A stretch of DNA of 64,000 bases from Rhizobium sp. BK418 (GTDB taxonomy: Bacteria; Pseudomonadota; Alphaproteobacteria; Rhizobiales; Rhizobiaceae). The stretch spans positions 1 to 64,000 of the forward strand of contig NZ_SLZK01000008.1 in assembly GCF_004341105.1 (NCBI RefSeq). The letters run 5' to 3'. The first letter of the stretch is position 1, and every line of letters begins with the position of its first letter. A program made the position numbers and the translations under genes. The notes under the pieces were generated by a model, which saw nothing but the letters and a program-made list of their open reading frames with translations, was not told the DNA's origin and did no database searches. This document shows positions 54,546 through 63,770 of this stretch, one piece after another.

Positions 54546-54944
54546 AGGCGGACGCATTTGCTCAGTCCGCCAGCGGCCGTTGCGCCAATGGAGACCAAGA
54601 GCCTTCACATTGATTTTGGGACGGGGGAACTCATTACAAGGGACCATGGCGCGCATCCAGCAGAGCACGCCGATAGCCGCAATCGAAGAATGCGCTGCCT
54701 CATGGACGGGCATTGGGAGAGGCGCCGGCACCGCTCCTCCCACCGAGACGATGCGGATGATCAATGGATGCTTTATCACGGTAAGCAAGTTTATGTTCTG
54801 CAACGCAAAAGCGTAAATCGACCTTCGCGACGCAAACGCGATATAGCATTGCTGCGATTGCTGACCGTGTTCCCGCCCTGCCTCTTTCATAAATGAATCG
54901 AGGCGCTATGCTGTCATCGCGGCACGCACAATGGAAATTCGACA
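54546..54944. other. Gap with hairpin after autotransporter
   Basis: 400 bases without a convincing gene. GGCGGAC (54547) and GTCCGCC (54565) form a 7-bp hairpin directly after the autotransporter stop; it has no T-run. Short overlapping frames on both strands are not protein-like. Confidence 0.5.
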
Positions 54945-55220
54945 ATGCAGTCACGGCAGAACGAGTTGCGCGAGAGGATGACGATCCTCGGCGAGATTGA
55001 TGCAGACTCGTTCATCCCGTGGATCCGTCGCCATGCCGATAAGCTCGGACTATCCCAAAGTTTCTTTCACATCGGCGCCGACAAAATCGAACTTGAGGTC
55101 GCAGGTCCTGTTGAGTTGATTGACATGCTGGAAATGGGGTGTTCGCTCGGCCCGATCGACGTCTGGGTGGACGAGATACAGCGCACGATTGTGGACATTG
55201 CCGACACACCGCAGGCCTGA
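54945..55220 (+). CDS. Acylphosphatase-like protein lacking catalytic residues
   Basis: A 91-residue protein starting at ATG 54945 that follows the acylphosphatase outline: RERMTILGEIDADSFIPWIRRHADKLGL (opening strand and helix), then KIELEVAGP, and LGPIDVWVDEI. The active-site loop that should read GVGFR has ADSF instead, so the phosphate-binding Arg is gone, and the catalytic Asn (usual RN) is also missing. Catalysis is doubtful; a binding role is possible. It lies 140 bases ahead of the Rieske operon on the same strand. Confidence 0.6.
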   Translation: MQSRQNELRERMTILGEIDADSFIPWIRRHADKLGLSQSFFHIGADKIELEVAGPVELIDMLEMGCSLGPIDVWVDEIQRTIVDIADTPQA

Positions 55221-55363
55221 CCACATTGATCTTGCCCTTTATTTAATCATTGTTGCCAATGCAGTTTTTTTATGCAAGCCTCTGACCAACCGAGGCCGAA
55301 AGCTCGGCAACCGTGCACGGCCCGGCGGTACAAAGGCCGTAAGGAAATTAGGACTTATACGTT

Positions 55364-56005
55364 ATGCTATCTGATACGGCCGGCTATTGGACGCCAGTCG
55401 CCCTTTCTGCTGATCTGCCACCGGCAACCGTGATACCGGCCTGGACGCCAGCAGGATCGATCGCTCTCTGGCGCACTCAGTCGGGACGCGTATCGGCATC
55501 GTCGGATCGCTGTCCGCATCGCGGGATGCGATTGTCTCACGGCTTCGTGCGCGGCGAGGCACTCTCCTGCATCTATCACGGCTGGAGCTATTCTCCGGCA
55601 GGAGGATGCATCCGCATCCCTGCCCACCCCGACCTCGTGCCGCCGGAAACGATCCGTGTCGCAGGCCATAAGGTCCAGGAATCGCGTGGCGTCATCTGGG
55701 TTGCCGTCGGAGAACCCTTGGCATCACAGCCATCGCTTGATGATCTCTTGCCGTTGCGCTCGTTGACTGTCGAGGCCGGCATTCCGGCGCTCGAAGCTGC
55801 AGCCGGTGCGAAAATTGGAATGGACGGACTGATTTCAATTGCGGACTGTCCATGGGTCCGGCTGCTACCGACCGAGCAAGCAGGGCGCACACTCGTTCAC
55901 GTCATGATCGAAAAGGATCGCAGCCTGTCGGACCGGCTCACCGCGTCCCGCATCGCCGAAGCCGTGCGTCGGCAGGCGGAAGCGCGGCAGAAGGAGGTGG
56001 AATGA
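55364..56005 (+). CDS. Rieske [2Fe-2S] protein of a split oxygenase
   Basis: A 213-residue protein starting at ATG 55364. Residues 10-105 are a Rieske domain with both ligand pairs: CPH (Cys50, His52) and CIYH (Cys69, His72), and GWSY after them. After residue 115 there is a helical extension with no oxygenase iron site. The gene overlaps the next (ATGA at 56002), which encodes an oxygenase-type domain without Rieske ligands. I infer that this protein supplies the Rieske cluster in trans. A free ferredoxin is usually ~100 residues, so the extension may bind the partner. Confidence 0.8.
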   Translation: MLSDTAGYWTPVALSADLPPATVIPAWTPAGSIALWRTQSGRVSASSDRCPHRGMRLSHGFVRGEALSCIYHGWSYSPAGGCIRIPAHPDLVPPETIRVAGHKVQESRGVIWVAVGEPLASQPSLDDLLPLRSLTVEAGIPALEAAAGAKIGMDGLISIADCPWVRLLPTEQAGRTLVHVMIEKDRSLSDRLTASRIAEAVRRQAEARQKEVE

Positions 56006-56850
56006 CGAAGGCTGGCGCAATGATCGACGAATGGTATCCGGTCGGCCTTTTTTCCCGCCTCGGCGAAATCGGCACAAAGACCGCTCTGATGGGCGAGCCC
56101 ATCGAAGTCGCGCGCATTTCCGATGACAATGCGCAGGTGACATCAGCCGATGGGCGCAACCTTCCGGTCCGCATCCGCTACGGCCATGTCTGGTCGTCGC
56201 TCGGCAATCCCGGTAAGGAGCTTTTTGCCATTCCCGAGGCAGATCAGCCTGGCCGCCGTTTTGTCGATGTCGGCGTGGTGCGGGTGCGCTGCTCGCCGCT
56301 ACGCGCGGTGGAGAACTTCCTCGACATCGCCCATTTCCCGTTCGTCCATACCGACATTCTCGGTGCCGAGCCACACACGGAAGTCGAGAACTACAAGGTC
56401 GAGATTCGCGAAGACGCGGACGAGGTCTGGGCAACGAAGGTGAAATTCTATCAGCCGCAGGCGGCCAAATCAGCCACCGGCGGCATTACCACCGAATATA
56501 TGTACCGCGTGCCTGCACCGACCTGCTCGGTGCTCTATAAGACCTGCCCTCCCCGGCCCGGCGAATGGGATGTCATTACTCTCTTCGTGCAGCCGCTTGC
56601 AGAAGATCTTTGCGACGTATGGCCCTGGATGGCCCTCTTTGATGACGTGACACCAATGACAGACCTCATCCATTTTCAGCAGATGATCTTCCTGCAGGAT
56701 CGCTCAATCCTTGAAAACCAGATCCCGGCCCTCCTGCCGCTCGATCCCGGCATGGAAATCCCGACCCGCGCCGACCTGACCTCGATCGCCTACAGGCGCT
56801 GGCTCAAGCGCCACAACTATACCTACGGCGCACAATTGGTCGCGCAATGA
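56002..56850 (+). CDS. Ring-hydroxylating oxygenase catalytic subunit without Rieske ligands
   Basis: A 282-residue protein from ATG 56002. The mononuclear iron site of Rieske oxygenases is present: ENFLDIAHFPFVH (His111, His116, with bridging-type Asp108), and Asp233 in FLQDRSILENQ as third ligand. The N-terminal 75 residues start WYPVGLFSRL and contain RYGHVWSSLG, which align with a Rieske domain frame, but there are no Cys-x-His pairs, so the cluster is lost. With the preceding gene it forms a split oxygenase. The substrate is unknown; the operon suggests an N-heterocycle. Confidence 0.8.
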   Translation: MTKAGAMIDEWYPVGLFSRLGEIGTKTALMGEPIEVARISDDNAQVTSADGRNLPVRIRYGHVWSSLGNPGKELFAIPEADQPGRRFVDVGVVRVRCSPLRAVENFLDIAHFPFVHTDILGAEPHTEVENYKVEIREDADEVWATKVKFYQPQAAKSATGGITTEYMYRVPAPTCSVLYKTCPPRPGEWDVITLFVQPLAEDLCDVWPWMALFDDVTPMTDLIHFQQMIFLQDRSILENQIPALLPLDPGMEIPTRADLTSIAYRRWLKRHNYTYGAQLVAQ

Positions 56851-57506
56851 AGCTCTACGACTACATTCTCTCGCCGAGCTGCTATAAGATTCGCCTGATG
56901 GCGGCGATCCTCGGCATCAAGCTGGATATCCGGCCGGTCGATTTTCATCCGGGCGCCGAACATCGCGGACCCGAACTCCTGGCGCTCAATCCGGCGGGTT
57001 CTATACCGATCCTCGAGGACGGCGATCTCGTTCTGACGGAATCCTCCGCAATGCTCGCCTATCTCGCCGCCGGCAACGCCCCGGAATGGCTGGGTACAGG
57101 TACGCCTGAAGAAACGGCGCGGGTGCAGCAGTGGCTCTCCTTCTCGCATCGACTGACAGCCAATCTCGGCGGCGCGCGGCTGCACGAGATGCTTCTGCGC
57201 CCTGGCGATATTAACGTCCTGCAGAGGCAGGGCGTCGCCGCGCTGCGCGAACTGGAAGCCGGCCTCTTCGAACAGCAGCTTCGCGGCATGCGGTTCCTCG
57301 CGTCGAACCGCGCCACGATCGCCGATATCGCCTGCTTCCCCTATGTTGCGCTCGCGCCCGATGGCGGCATCTCGCTCGATCCATACCCAACGATCCGGCT
57401 TTGGCTGCGTGCCGTCCGCAGCATCGACGGCTTCATCGAAATGCCCGGCATTCACCGCCTGCACGAGCTGAAGCCAGATCCGCATCCTGCCAAGGAAGAG
57501 AGCTGA
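56847..57506 (+). CDS. Glutathione S-transferase-like protein
   Basis: A 219-residue GST-fold protein whose ATG 56847 overlaps the previous stop. The thioredoxin-like N-domain has SPSCYKIRLMAAILG and the glutathione-contact NPAGSIPILEDGDLVLTESSAMLAYLA (the cis-Pro in SIP and the ES pair). The C-domain is helical. It lies between the oxygenase and amidohydrolase genes, so it may process a reactive intermediate, isomerise, or conjugate glutathione to a product. The exact class is not clear. Confidence 0.85.
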   Translation: MKLYDYILSPSCYKIRLMAAILGIKLDIRPVDFHPGAEHRGPELLALNPAGSIPILEDGDLVLTESSAMLAYLAAGNAPEWLGTGTPEETARVQQWLSFSHRLTANLGGARLHEMLLRPGDINVLQRQGVAALRELEAGLFEQQLRGMRFLASNRATIADIACFPYVALAPDGGISLDPYPTIRLWLRAVRSIDGFIEMPGIHRLHELKPDPHPAKEES

Positions 57507-57507
57507 C

Positions 57508-58887
57508 ATGGTTAGCTACCTCCTCAAGAACTGCGCGGCCATCATCGTCGACGAGGGCAACGGCCCGGCCGTATGCCGGAACGTCGATCTGCTCACGGAT
57601 GGTCCGGCGATCCAGGCGATCGGAGCGAACCTGGCGGCCGAAACACTGCCCGCCGGCACAATCGTGCAGGATGCCACCGGCTGGTTCGTTTACCCCGGCC
57701 TCGTCAACACGCATCACCATTTCTTCCAGTGCTTCGTGCGCAACCGCGCCGACCTCGACTGGACGAAGCTCTCGGTCATCGAGTGGCTCGACCGGATCTA
57801 CCCGATCTTCTCGCGGCTGAACGAGGATTGCTTCTACCATTCCTCCGTCACGGCCATGGCCGAGATGATCAAGCATGGCTGCACGACGGCTTTCGACCAC
57901 CAATATTGCTTTCCCCGGCACGCCGGAAAGCGCCTGATCGACCGGCAATTCGAGGCGGCCGAGCTTCTCGGGATGCGTTTCCATGCAGGCCGCGGCGGCA
58001 ATACGCTGCCGACATCCGAGGGATCGACGATCCCGGACGCCATGCTGGAAACGACGGATGAATTCATAGCCGATTGCGCCCGGCTGATCGACAGCTACCA
58101 TGACGGTAGGCCCTTCAGTATGCGGCAGGTGGTCGTTGCGCCCTGCCAGCCGGTCAACTGCTACCGCGAGACCTTCGTTGAATCCGTTGCACTTGCCCGT
58201 GACCGCGGCGTGTTTTTGCACACTCATGTCGGTGAAGGAGAAAGCCCGGTCATCGAGGCGCGGCATGGGATGCGCACGGTCGATTACTGCACGGAACTCG
58301 GATTTGCAGGTCCCGACACCTTCTATGCCCACTGCTGGGAACTGACGCATGACGAACTCCGCAAGATGGCGGCAAGCGGAACCGGCGTCTCCCATTGCCC
58401 GGAGCCGGTCTATCTCGTCGGCGCAGAGGTGACGGATATTCCGGCCATGTCGGCCTTCGACCTACGCGTCGGGCTTGGTTGCGACGGCGCTGCCTCAAAC
58501 GACAATTCGAATCTCATGCACTGCATCCACTCCGCCTATATGCTGCAATGCCTGTTGGCATCAACACGCGCACACCCTGTTCCGCCGCCGGTCGATTTCC
58601 TTGGCTACTCAACCGCGGGCGGCGCAAGCCTGCTCGGCCGCGACGATATCGGCCGTCTAGCGCCGGGCATGGCGGCAGACCTTTTCGCGATCGACACACG
58701 GCGGATGGACTATGTCGGCACGCGGCACGACCCGCTGAGCCTGATCGCCAAGGTCGGGATCGGCATGCCGACCGACCTCACGATGATCAATGGGCGCGTC
58801 GTCTGGCAGGCCGGTGAATTTGCCGGCCTCGACGAATCCAAGCTTTTCGCGGACGCCGAAGCCGCGCTCGCGGCCGTCGAATTCTGA
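57508..58887 (+). CDS. Amidohydrolase of the 8-oxoguanine/pterin deaminase type
   Basis: A 459-residue metal-dependent deaminase of the TRZ/ATZ (cog0402) group starting at ATG 57508. Metal ligands: HHHFFQ after GLVNT (near residue 68), FLHTHVGEGES (near 230), HCWELTHDEL (near 280) and the catalytic Asp in GLGCDGAASNDNSN (near 330). Within the group, HHHFFQ and CQPVNCYRE point to aromatic bicyclic amines such as 8-oxoguanine, isoxanthopterin or pterins (established for relatives, including an Agrobacterium pterin deaminase). It probably deaminates the product or substrate of the oxygenase. The substrate is inferred. Confidence 0.8.
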   Translation: MVSYLLKNCAAIIVDEGNGPAVCRNVDLLTDGPAIQAIGANLAAETLPAGTIVQDATGWFVYPGLVNTHHHFFQCFVRNRADLDWTKLSVIEWLDRIYPIFSRLNEDCFYHSSVTAMAEMIKHGCTTAFDHQYCFPRHAGKRLIDRQFEAAELLGMRFHAGRGGNTLPTSEGSTIPDAMLETTDEFIADCARLIDSYHDGRPFSMRQVVVAPCQPVNCYRETFVESVALARDRGVFLHTHVGEGESPVIEARHGMRTVDYCTELGFAGPDTFYAHCWELTHDELRKMAASGTGVSHCPEPVYLVGAEVTDIPAMSAFDLRVGLGCDGAASNDNSNLMHCIHSAYMLQCLLASTRAHPVPPPVDFLGYSTAGGASLLGRDDIGRLAPGMAADLFAIDTRRMDYVGTRHDPLSLIAKVGIGMPTDLTMINGRVVWQAGEFAGLDESKLFADAEAALAAVEF

Positions 58888-58909
58888 AAACCAAAAGAGG
58901 GGAACTGAC

Positions 58910-60010
58910 ATGTTTAACAATCTGACGCGAAGAACGCTGATGAAGAGCGCCGCCGCTGCCGGCCTCGCCACCGCCCTTGCCGGCCGGTCCGCACTTGCTG
59001 CCGACGAATCGCTCGGCATCGCCCTCGTCGTGCCCTCGCCGATCGGTGATGTCGGCTGGGGCCATGCGCTCGCAGCCGGCATCGATCCGATCAAGGCGGC
59101 CTATGGCGACAAGGTGAAGGTCACGATCCTCGAGAACATTGCCGAAGGCCCGGATGCCGACCGCATCATGAACAAGACGGTCGCCGACGGGAACCATTTC
59201 CTGATCGCCGGCTCCTTCGGCTATCAGAACGGTGCACTGCAGATCGCCCGCCGCAATCCCAAGGTCACCGTCCTGCATGCTTCGGGTTTCCAGGTTGCGC
59301 CGAACTTCTCGCCCTTTGCGGCTAAATATTTCCAAGGCACCTACCTGCTCGGCATGGCGGCCGCCGCCGTCTCCAAGACCGGCAAGCTTGGCTCGGTTTC
59401 GGCCTTTGCCATTCCCGAACTCATCACCTCCATAAATGCCTTCACGCTCGGCGCCCAGTCCGTCAAGCCCGACATCGAAGTCTCGGTCGTCTGGGTCAAT
59501 TCCTGGTTCGATCCGGCTAAGGAACAGGAAGCCGCCAAGGCGCTGATCTCGCAGGGCTGCGACGTGATCTTCTCGAATGCGCAGGATACGCCTTCGGTCA
59601 TTTCCGCCTGCGAGGAAGCCGGCATCTATGCCTTCAACCTGAATTCCTCGATGAAGAAATATGCCGAGAAGACCTATCTCGGCTGCGTCTCCACCGACTG
59701 GTCGCCCTTCTTCAAGGCGTCGGTCGACGCGCATCTTGCCGGTACCTTCAAGGGCGCCAACACCTTCCTCGGCGTAGCCGAAAAGGTGGTCGAGGTCGTC
59801 GACTGGAACCCGGCAATCCCGGCCGATACGATGACCAAGATCAAGGAAATCGAGGCCAAAATCGCCGCCGGCGGCTTCTCGCCATTTACGGGTCCGATCA
59901 CCAAGGCCGATGGCAGTGAAGGCGTCACTTCCGGCGTGACGCTGACGGACGCCCAGATCGTTGCGATGGACTGGCATGTCAAAGGTGTCAAGACGCCGCT
60001 GCCGAAGTAA
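58910..60010 (+). CDS. BMP-family ABC substrate-binding protein (Tat signal)
   Basis: A 366-residue binding protein of the Bmp/PnrA-like family, from ATG 58910 behind AAGAGGGGAA. It starts with a twin-arginine signal (TRRTLMK, Arg7-Arg8) and cleavage near SALAA. The body has the family pattern SPIGDVGWGHALAAGI, LIAGSFGYQNG, and FSNAQDTPSVISACEEAG. Relatives bind nucleosides or other purine-like molecules. A Tat signal is less usual and suggests folding before export. It opens the importer part of the operon. Confidence 0.85.
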   Translation: MFNNLTRRTLMKSAAAAGLATALAGRSALAADESLGIALVVPSPIGDVGWGHALAAGIDPIKAAYGDKVKVTILENIAEGPDADRIMNKTVADGNHFLIAGSFGYQNGALQIARRNPKVTVLHASGFQVAPNFSPFAAKYFQGTYLLGMAAAAVSKTGKLGSVSAFAIPELITSINAFTLGAQSVKPDIEVSVVWVNSWFDPAKEQEAAKALISQGCDVIFSNAQDTPSVISACEEAGIYAFNLNSSMKKYAEKTYLGCVSTDWSPFFKASVDAHLAGTFKGANTFLGVAEKVVEVVDWNPAIPADTMTKIKEIEAKIAAGGFSPFTGPITKADGSEGVTSGVTLTDAQIVAMDWHVKGVKTPLPK

Positions 60011-60013
60011 GCC

Positions 60014-61537
60014 ATGGAAAGCCCGCTCCTGTCGCTCAGCGGCATTTCCAAGAGCTACGGCCAGGTCCATGCCAACCGGCAGATTGACCTCGACGTCGCT
60101 CCCCGCTCGATCCACGCCATCCTCGGTGAAAACGGGGCCGGCAAATCGACCTTGATGAAGCTGATCTATGGCGTCGAGCAGCCGGACAGCGGAACCCTTG
60201 CCTGGAACGGGCAGAACCTCAGCCTTGCCTCTCCCGCGGAGGCAAGGCGCGCCGGCATCGGCATGGTCTTTCAGCATTTCTCATTGTTCGAAAGCCTGAC
60301 GGTCGTCGAGAATATCCGCCTGATCGTCACCGGCAAGAAAGGCGAACTTGCGGAGCGCATCCGCAAGCTCGGGCAGGAGTTCGGCCTCGAGGTCGATCCG
60401 TTCGCCCATGTACATTCGCTTTCCGTTGGCGAGCGGCAACGGGTGGAAATCATCCGCTGCCTGATGACCGATCCGAAACTGCTGATCCTCGACGAGCCGA
60501 CATCGGTCCTGCCGCCGCAGGCCGTGGAAAAGCTGTTCGAGACCCTGCGCCGGCTGCGCGACGGCGGCGTTTCCATCCTTTTCATTTCCCACAAGCTGGA
60601 AGAGATCCAGTCGCTCTGCGACCGCGCGACGATCCTGCGCGGCGGACGGGTGACGGGGCATGTCGATCCGCGCGAGCACGACGCCCATGATCTCGCCCGC
60701 ATGATGATCGGCCGCGACATGCCGGAACCAATGCCGGCGCTGCCGCTTGCCGAAGGCGAGAAGCGGCTGGAACTGATCGGCCTCGATTATAGGCCAGACG
60801 ATCCTTTCGCCGTGCCGCTATCCCGGGTCAGCCTTACGGTGCGTGCAGGCGAAATCCTCGGCATTGCCGGGATTTCCGGCAACGGCCAAAGCGAGCTTGC
60901 CGCACTGATCTCCGGCGAGGCGATCCTGCCGCGCGAGCAGCGCGACCAGATCTTCATGATGGGCAGGGATGTCGGCATGCTCGACCCGGCAGGCCGCCGG
61001 CGGCTTGGCTTTGCCTTCGTGCCTGAAGACCGGCTCGGCCGCGGCGCGGTCCCCGAAATGTCGCTCACCCTCAACAGCCTGCTGACGGCCCATCCTCTCA
61101 GCCTCGTCAAAGGGGGCCTGCTCGACAAGGTGCAGGCGACCGCCTTTACCAATGAATGCATTCGCGACTACGACGTGCGCACGCGCGGCCCCGAGGCGGA
61201 AGCCGGCTCGCTTTCCGGCGGCAATCTGCAGAAGTTCATCGTCGGCAGAGAAATCATGCTGGCGCCGAAGCTGCTCTTTCTCGCCCAGCCCACCTGGGGT
61301 GTCGATATCGGCGCTGCCTCGGCAATCCGAAAGCGGCTGATCACGCTGCGCAATGAAGGCATGGCGATCCTCGTCATTTCCGAAGAGCTCGAGGAATTGT
61401 TCGAACTCAGCGACTTCATCCAGGTTCTGCATCATGGCAGGCTGAGCCCACCGCTCGTCGCGCGCGACACGAGACCCGAGGATATCGGTCGATACATGAT
61501 CGGCGCCCAATCACAGCGCGAGAAAGCGACCGTATGA
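60014..61537 (+). CDS. Nucleoside-type ABC transporter ATPase (double domain)
   Basis: A 507-residue ATPase with two ABC domains, three bases after the binding-protein stop. Domain 1 has Walker A GENGAGKST, signature LSVGERQRVEII and Walker B LLILDEPTSVL. Domain 2 has a degenerate Walker A (GISGNGQSEL) and SLSGGNLQKFIVG with LFLAQPTWGVD, where the usual DEP is AQP, a known trait of this class. It pairs with two permeases downstream in a BMP-type importer, and its stop overlaps the first permease start. Confidence 0.9.
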   Translation: MESPLLSLSGISKSYGQVHANRQIDLDVAPRSIHAILGENGAGKSTLMKLIYGVEQPDSGTLAWNGQNLSLASPAEARRAGIGMVFQHFSLFESLTVVENIRLIVTGKKGELAERIRKLGQEFGLEVDPFAHVHSLSVGERQRVEIIRCLMTDPKLLILDEPTSVLPPQAVEKLFETLRRLRDGGVSILFISHKLEEIQSLCDRATILRGGRVTGHVDPREHDAHDLARMMIGRDMPEPMPALPLAEGEKRLELIGLDYRPDDPFAVPLSRVSLTVRAGEILGIAGISGNGQSELAALISGEAILPREQRDQIFMMGRDVGMLDPAGRRRLGFAFVPEDRLGRGAVPEMSLTLNSLLTAHPLSLVKGGLLDKVQATAFTNECIRDYDVRTRGPEAEAGSLSGGNLQKFIVGREIMLAPKLLFLAQPTWGVDIGAASAIRKRLITLRNEGMAILVISEELEELFELSDFIQVLHHGRLSPPLVARDTRPEDIGRYMIGAQSQREKATV

Positions 61538-62634
61538 GCAGACCCCTGTTTGCCGCCCTGCCAACCCTTGTCCGCCGGGAACGCGCTTCACTCGCCGCCA
61601 CGCTGCTCGCCCCGCCGATCGCGCTCGTCGTCACGATCATCCTCAATCTGGGCCTTTATGCCGTCATGGGACGCGACCCGGCCGCAGTCGTCTACGCGAT
61701 GTTGATCGAGCCTTTCTTCTCCTGGGCATCTTTCTCCGAAGTCCTCCTGAAGACCGGGCCGCTGCTGCTTATCGCCCAGGGGCTCGCGATCGGCTTTCGC
61801 GCCAAGGTCTTCAACATTGGTGCCGAAGGGCAATTCGTTCTGGGGGCGATCTTTGCCTCTGCCATTCCGGTCTGGTGGCCTGACGCCACCGGCCAGTGGA
61901 TCTGGCCGGCAATGCTGCTGCTCGGCACCATCGGCGGCGCGTCCTGGGCATCGCTGACTGCCTTCTGGCGCGTTCGGCTCAACGCCAACGAAATCCTGGT
62001 CTCGCTGATGCTGAGTTTCGTTGCGGCGCAGCTTCTCAATTATCTGCTGCTCGGCCCCTGGAAGGATCCGAATGGCTTCAACTTCCCGCAGTCGGTCATG
62101 TTCCAGTACGATGCCATGGTGCCTATCCTGATCGAGGGAACGCGCGTCAATGTCTCGCTGATCCTTGCCGTTGCCCTGTCGATCGCCGCCTGGATCTTCA
62201 TGCAGAAAAGCTTCATCGGCTATAAATTGCAGGTCGGCGGACTGGCGCCCCGTGCGGCCAGTTATGCCGGTTTCAAGGAGGGCTGGGCGATCTGGCTGTC
62301 GCTCTTGATCGGTGGTGCCGCCGCCGGACTTGCGGGTTCAGCCGAAGTCGCCGGCCCGCTCGGCCAGTTGCAGCGCTCGATCGCGACCGGCTACGGCTAT
62401 GCGGCGATCATCGTCGCCTATCTCGGCGGCCTGCACCCTGTTGGTATCGTCATATCCTCGGTCGTCATGGCCGCACTGTATATCGGCGGCGACAACGCCA
62501 TGGTCTCGGCCAACCTGCCGATTGCCGCCGTCCGCGTCTTTCAGGGCAGCCTGTTGCTTGTCTATCTGATTGCCGTCGCCTTCGTCCGCTATCGCCTTGC
62601 GTGGCGCCCCGCCGCCATCCGGAGCTCATTATGA
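61534..62634 (+). CDS. Nucleoside-type ABC permease 1
   Basis: A 366-residue inner-membrane permease of the BMP-linked class (NupP/YufP-like), with about 9-10 membrane segments. It contains GLAIGFRAKVFNIGAEGQFVLGA near residue 85, the signature shared by these permeases, and GGLAPRAASYAGF in a loop near 235. Its start overlaps the ATPase stop (ATGA), and its stop overlaps the second permease. Confidence 0.9.
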   Translation: MSRPLFAALPTLVRRERASLAATLLAPPIALVVTIILNLGLYAVMGRDPAAVVYAMLIEPFFSWASFSEVLLKTGPLLLIAQGLAIGFRAKVFNIGAEGQFVLGAIFASAIPVWWPDATGQWIWPAMLLLGTIGGASWASLTAFWRVRLNANEILVSLMLSFVAAQLLNYLLLGPWKDPNGFNFPQSVMFQYDAMVPILIEGTRVNVSLILAVALSIAAWIFMQKSFIGYKLQVGGLAPRAASYAGFKEGWAIWLSLLIGGAAAGLAGSAEVAGPLGQLQRSIATGYGYAAIIVAYLGGLHPVGIVISSVVMAALYIGGDNAMVSANLPIAAVRVFQGSLLLVYLIAVAFVRYRLAWRPAAIRSSL

Positions 62635-63542
62635 ATGCGATCGAGTTCATCCTGACCGGCATGCTGGCGGCTGCGACACCCTTCCTGCTGGCAGCCCTCG
62701 GCGAATTGGTGGTCGAGCGCGCCGGCGTTCTCAATCTCGGTGTCGAGGGCTTGATGGCATTCGGCGCCGTCATCGCCTTCATTATCGTCTATAACGGCGG
62801 CGGCCACGTCCTCGCATTTGTCGCGGCCGGGCTCGGCGGGATTCTGCTGTCGCTGATCTTTGCCGGCATCATCCTCGGCTTCAACGCGAACCAGGTCGCG
62901 ACCGGCCTTGCGATCGGCATTCTCGGCCAGGGCCTTTCTGCGCTGTTCGGCAAGAGCTATGAAAGCCTGACGGTCAAGGCGCTCCCGAAAATTACCATTC
63001 CGGGCCTTTCCGAGATCTCGGTCATCGGCGGCCTCTTCACACAGGATATCGTTGTCTGGCTCTCGCTTCTGGTGACGGTCGCGATCTGGGCGACTTTCGC
63101 CTATGCGAAGGTTGGACTGGTCATTCGCGCGGTCGGTGAAAACCCGAAAGCAGCCCATGCGATCGGCTACCCTGTCATCGCCGTCCGCTGCGCCGCCGTG
63201 GCATTTGGCGGCATGATGGCAGGCTTTGCCGGCGCCTATGCGTCGACGATCTATACGCCGCTCTGGGCGGATGGAATGATTGCGGGCCGCGGCTGGATCG
63301 CCATTGCGCTCGTCGTCTTCGGAACCTGGCTGACAGGCCGGATCTTCCTCGGCGCGTGTCTCTTCGGTGCCGTATCGCTGATGGGGCTCGCCGCCCAGGC
63401 AACCGGCCTCGATGTGCCCTCGCAGTTGCTGGCATGCCTCCCCTATCTGGTAACGATCGTCGTGCTCGGCATCATCTCGGCAGATCGCCGCCTGCTGAAA
63501 CTCAACGGCGTCGCGTCGCTTGGGGAGCCATTCGAGAGGTAA
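62631..63542 (+). CDS. Nucleoside-type ABC permease 2
   Basis: A 303-residue permease (NupQ/YufQ-like) from ATG 62631, which overlaps the previous stop. About eight membrane segments; AGVLNLGVEGLMAFGA near residue 30 is the counterpart of the NIGAEGQ motif, and VGENPKAAHAIGYPV near 170 is conserved. It completes the importer and is the last gene of the operon. The following 228 bases have no clear terminator. Confidence 0.9.
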   Translation: MNAIEFILTGMLAAATPFLLAALGELVVERAGVLNLGVEGLMAFGAVIAFIIVYNGGGHVLAFVAAGLGGILLSLIFAGIILGFNANQVATGLAIGILGQGLSALFGKSYESLTVKALPKITIPGLSEISVIGGLFTQDIVVWLSLLVTVAIWATFAYAKVGLVIRAVGENPKAAHAIGYPVIAVRCAAVAFGGMMAGFAGAYASTIYTPLWADGMIAGRGWIAIALVVFGTWLTGRIFLGACLFGAVSLMGLAAQATGLDVPSQLLACLPYLVTIVVLGIISADRRLLKLNGVASLGEPFER

Positions 63543-63770
63543 GACAGATGCGCGTGACGCAGGTCGCAGATCAAGACACCGCGCTTTGAAGAAAATACCG
63601 AAATACGCCGGTTGCGTTTAGGCTGTGGTCGCGCATCGATCGCTCTAGCCTTGTCACTTGCTGTGCCGACCATGCACGCGATCGCGCAAGTCGGTGAATA
63701 GCGCGCATCGGTGGGATCAGATTGCACGGACGATGCTCCGTCAAACAACAGCCCGCGCAAAAGAAGACCC

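Noticed and set aside
52593..54890. 765-residue open frame on the minus strand
   Set aside because: It is the antisense of the autotransporter gene; its composition mirrors the Gly/Thr-rich repeats and it has no domain or ribosome-binding site.
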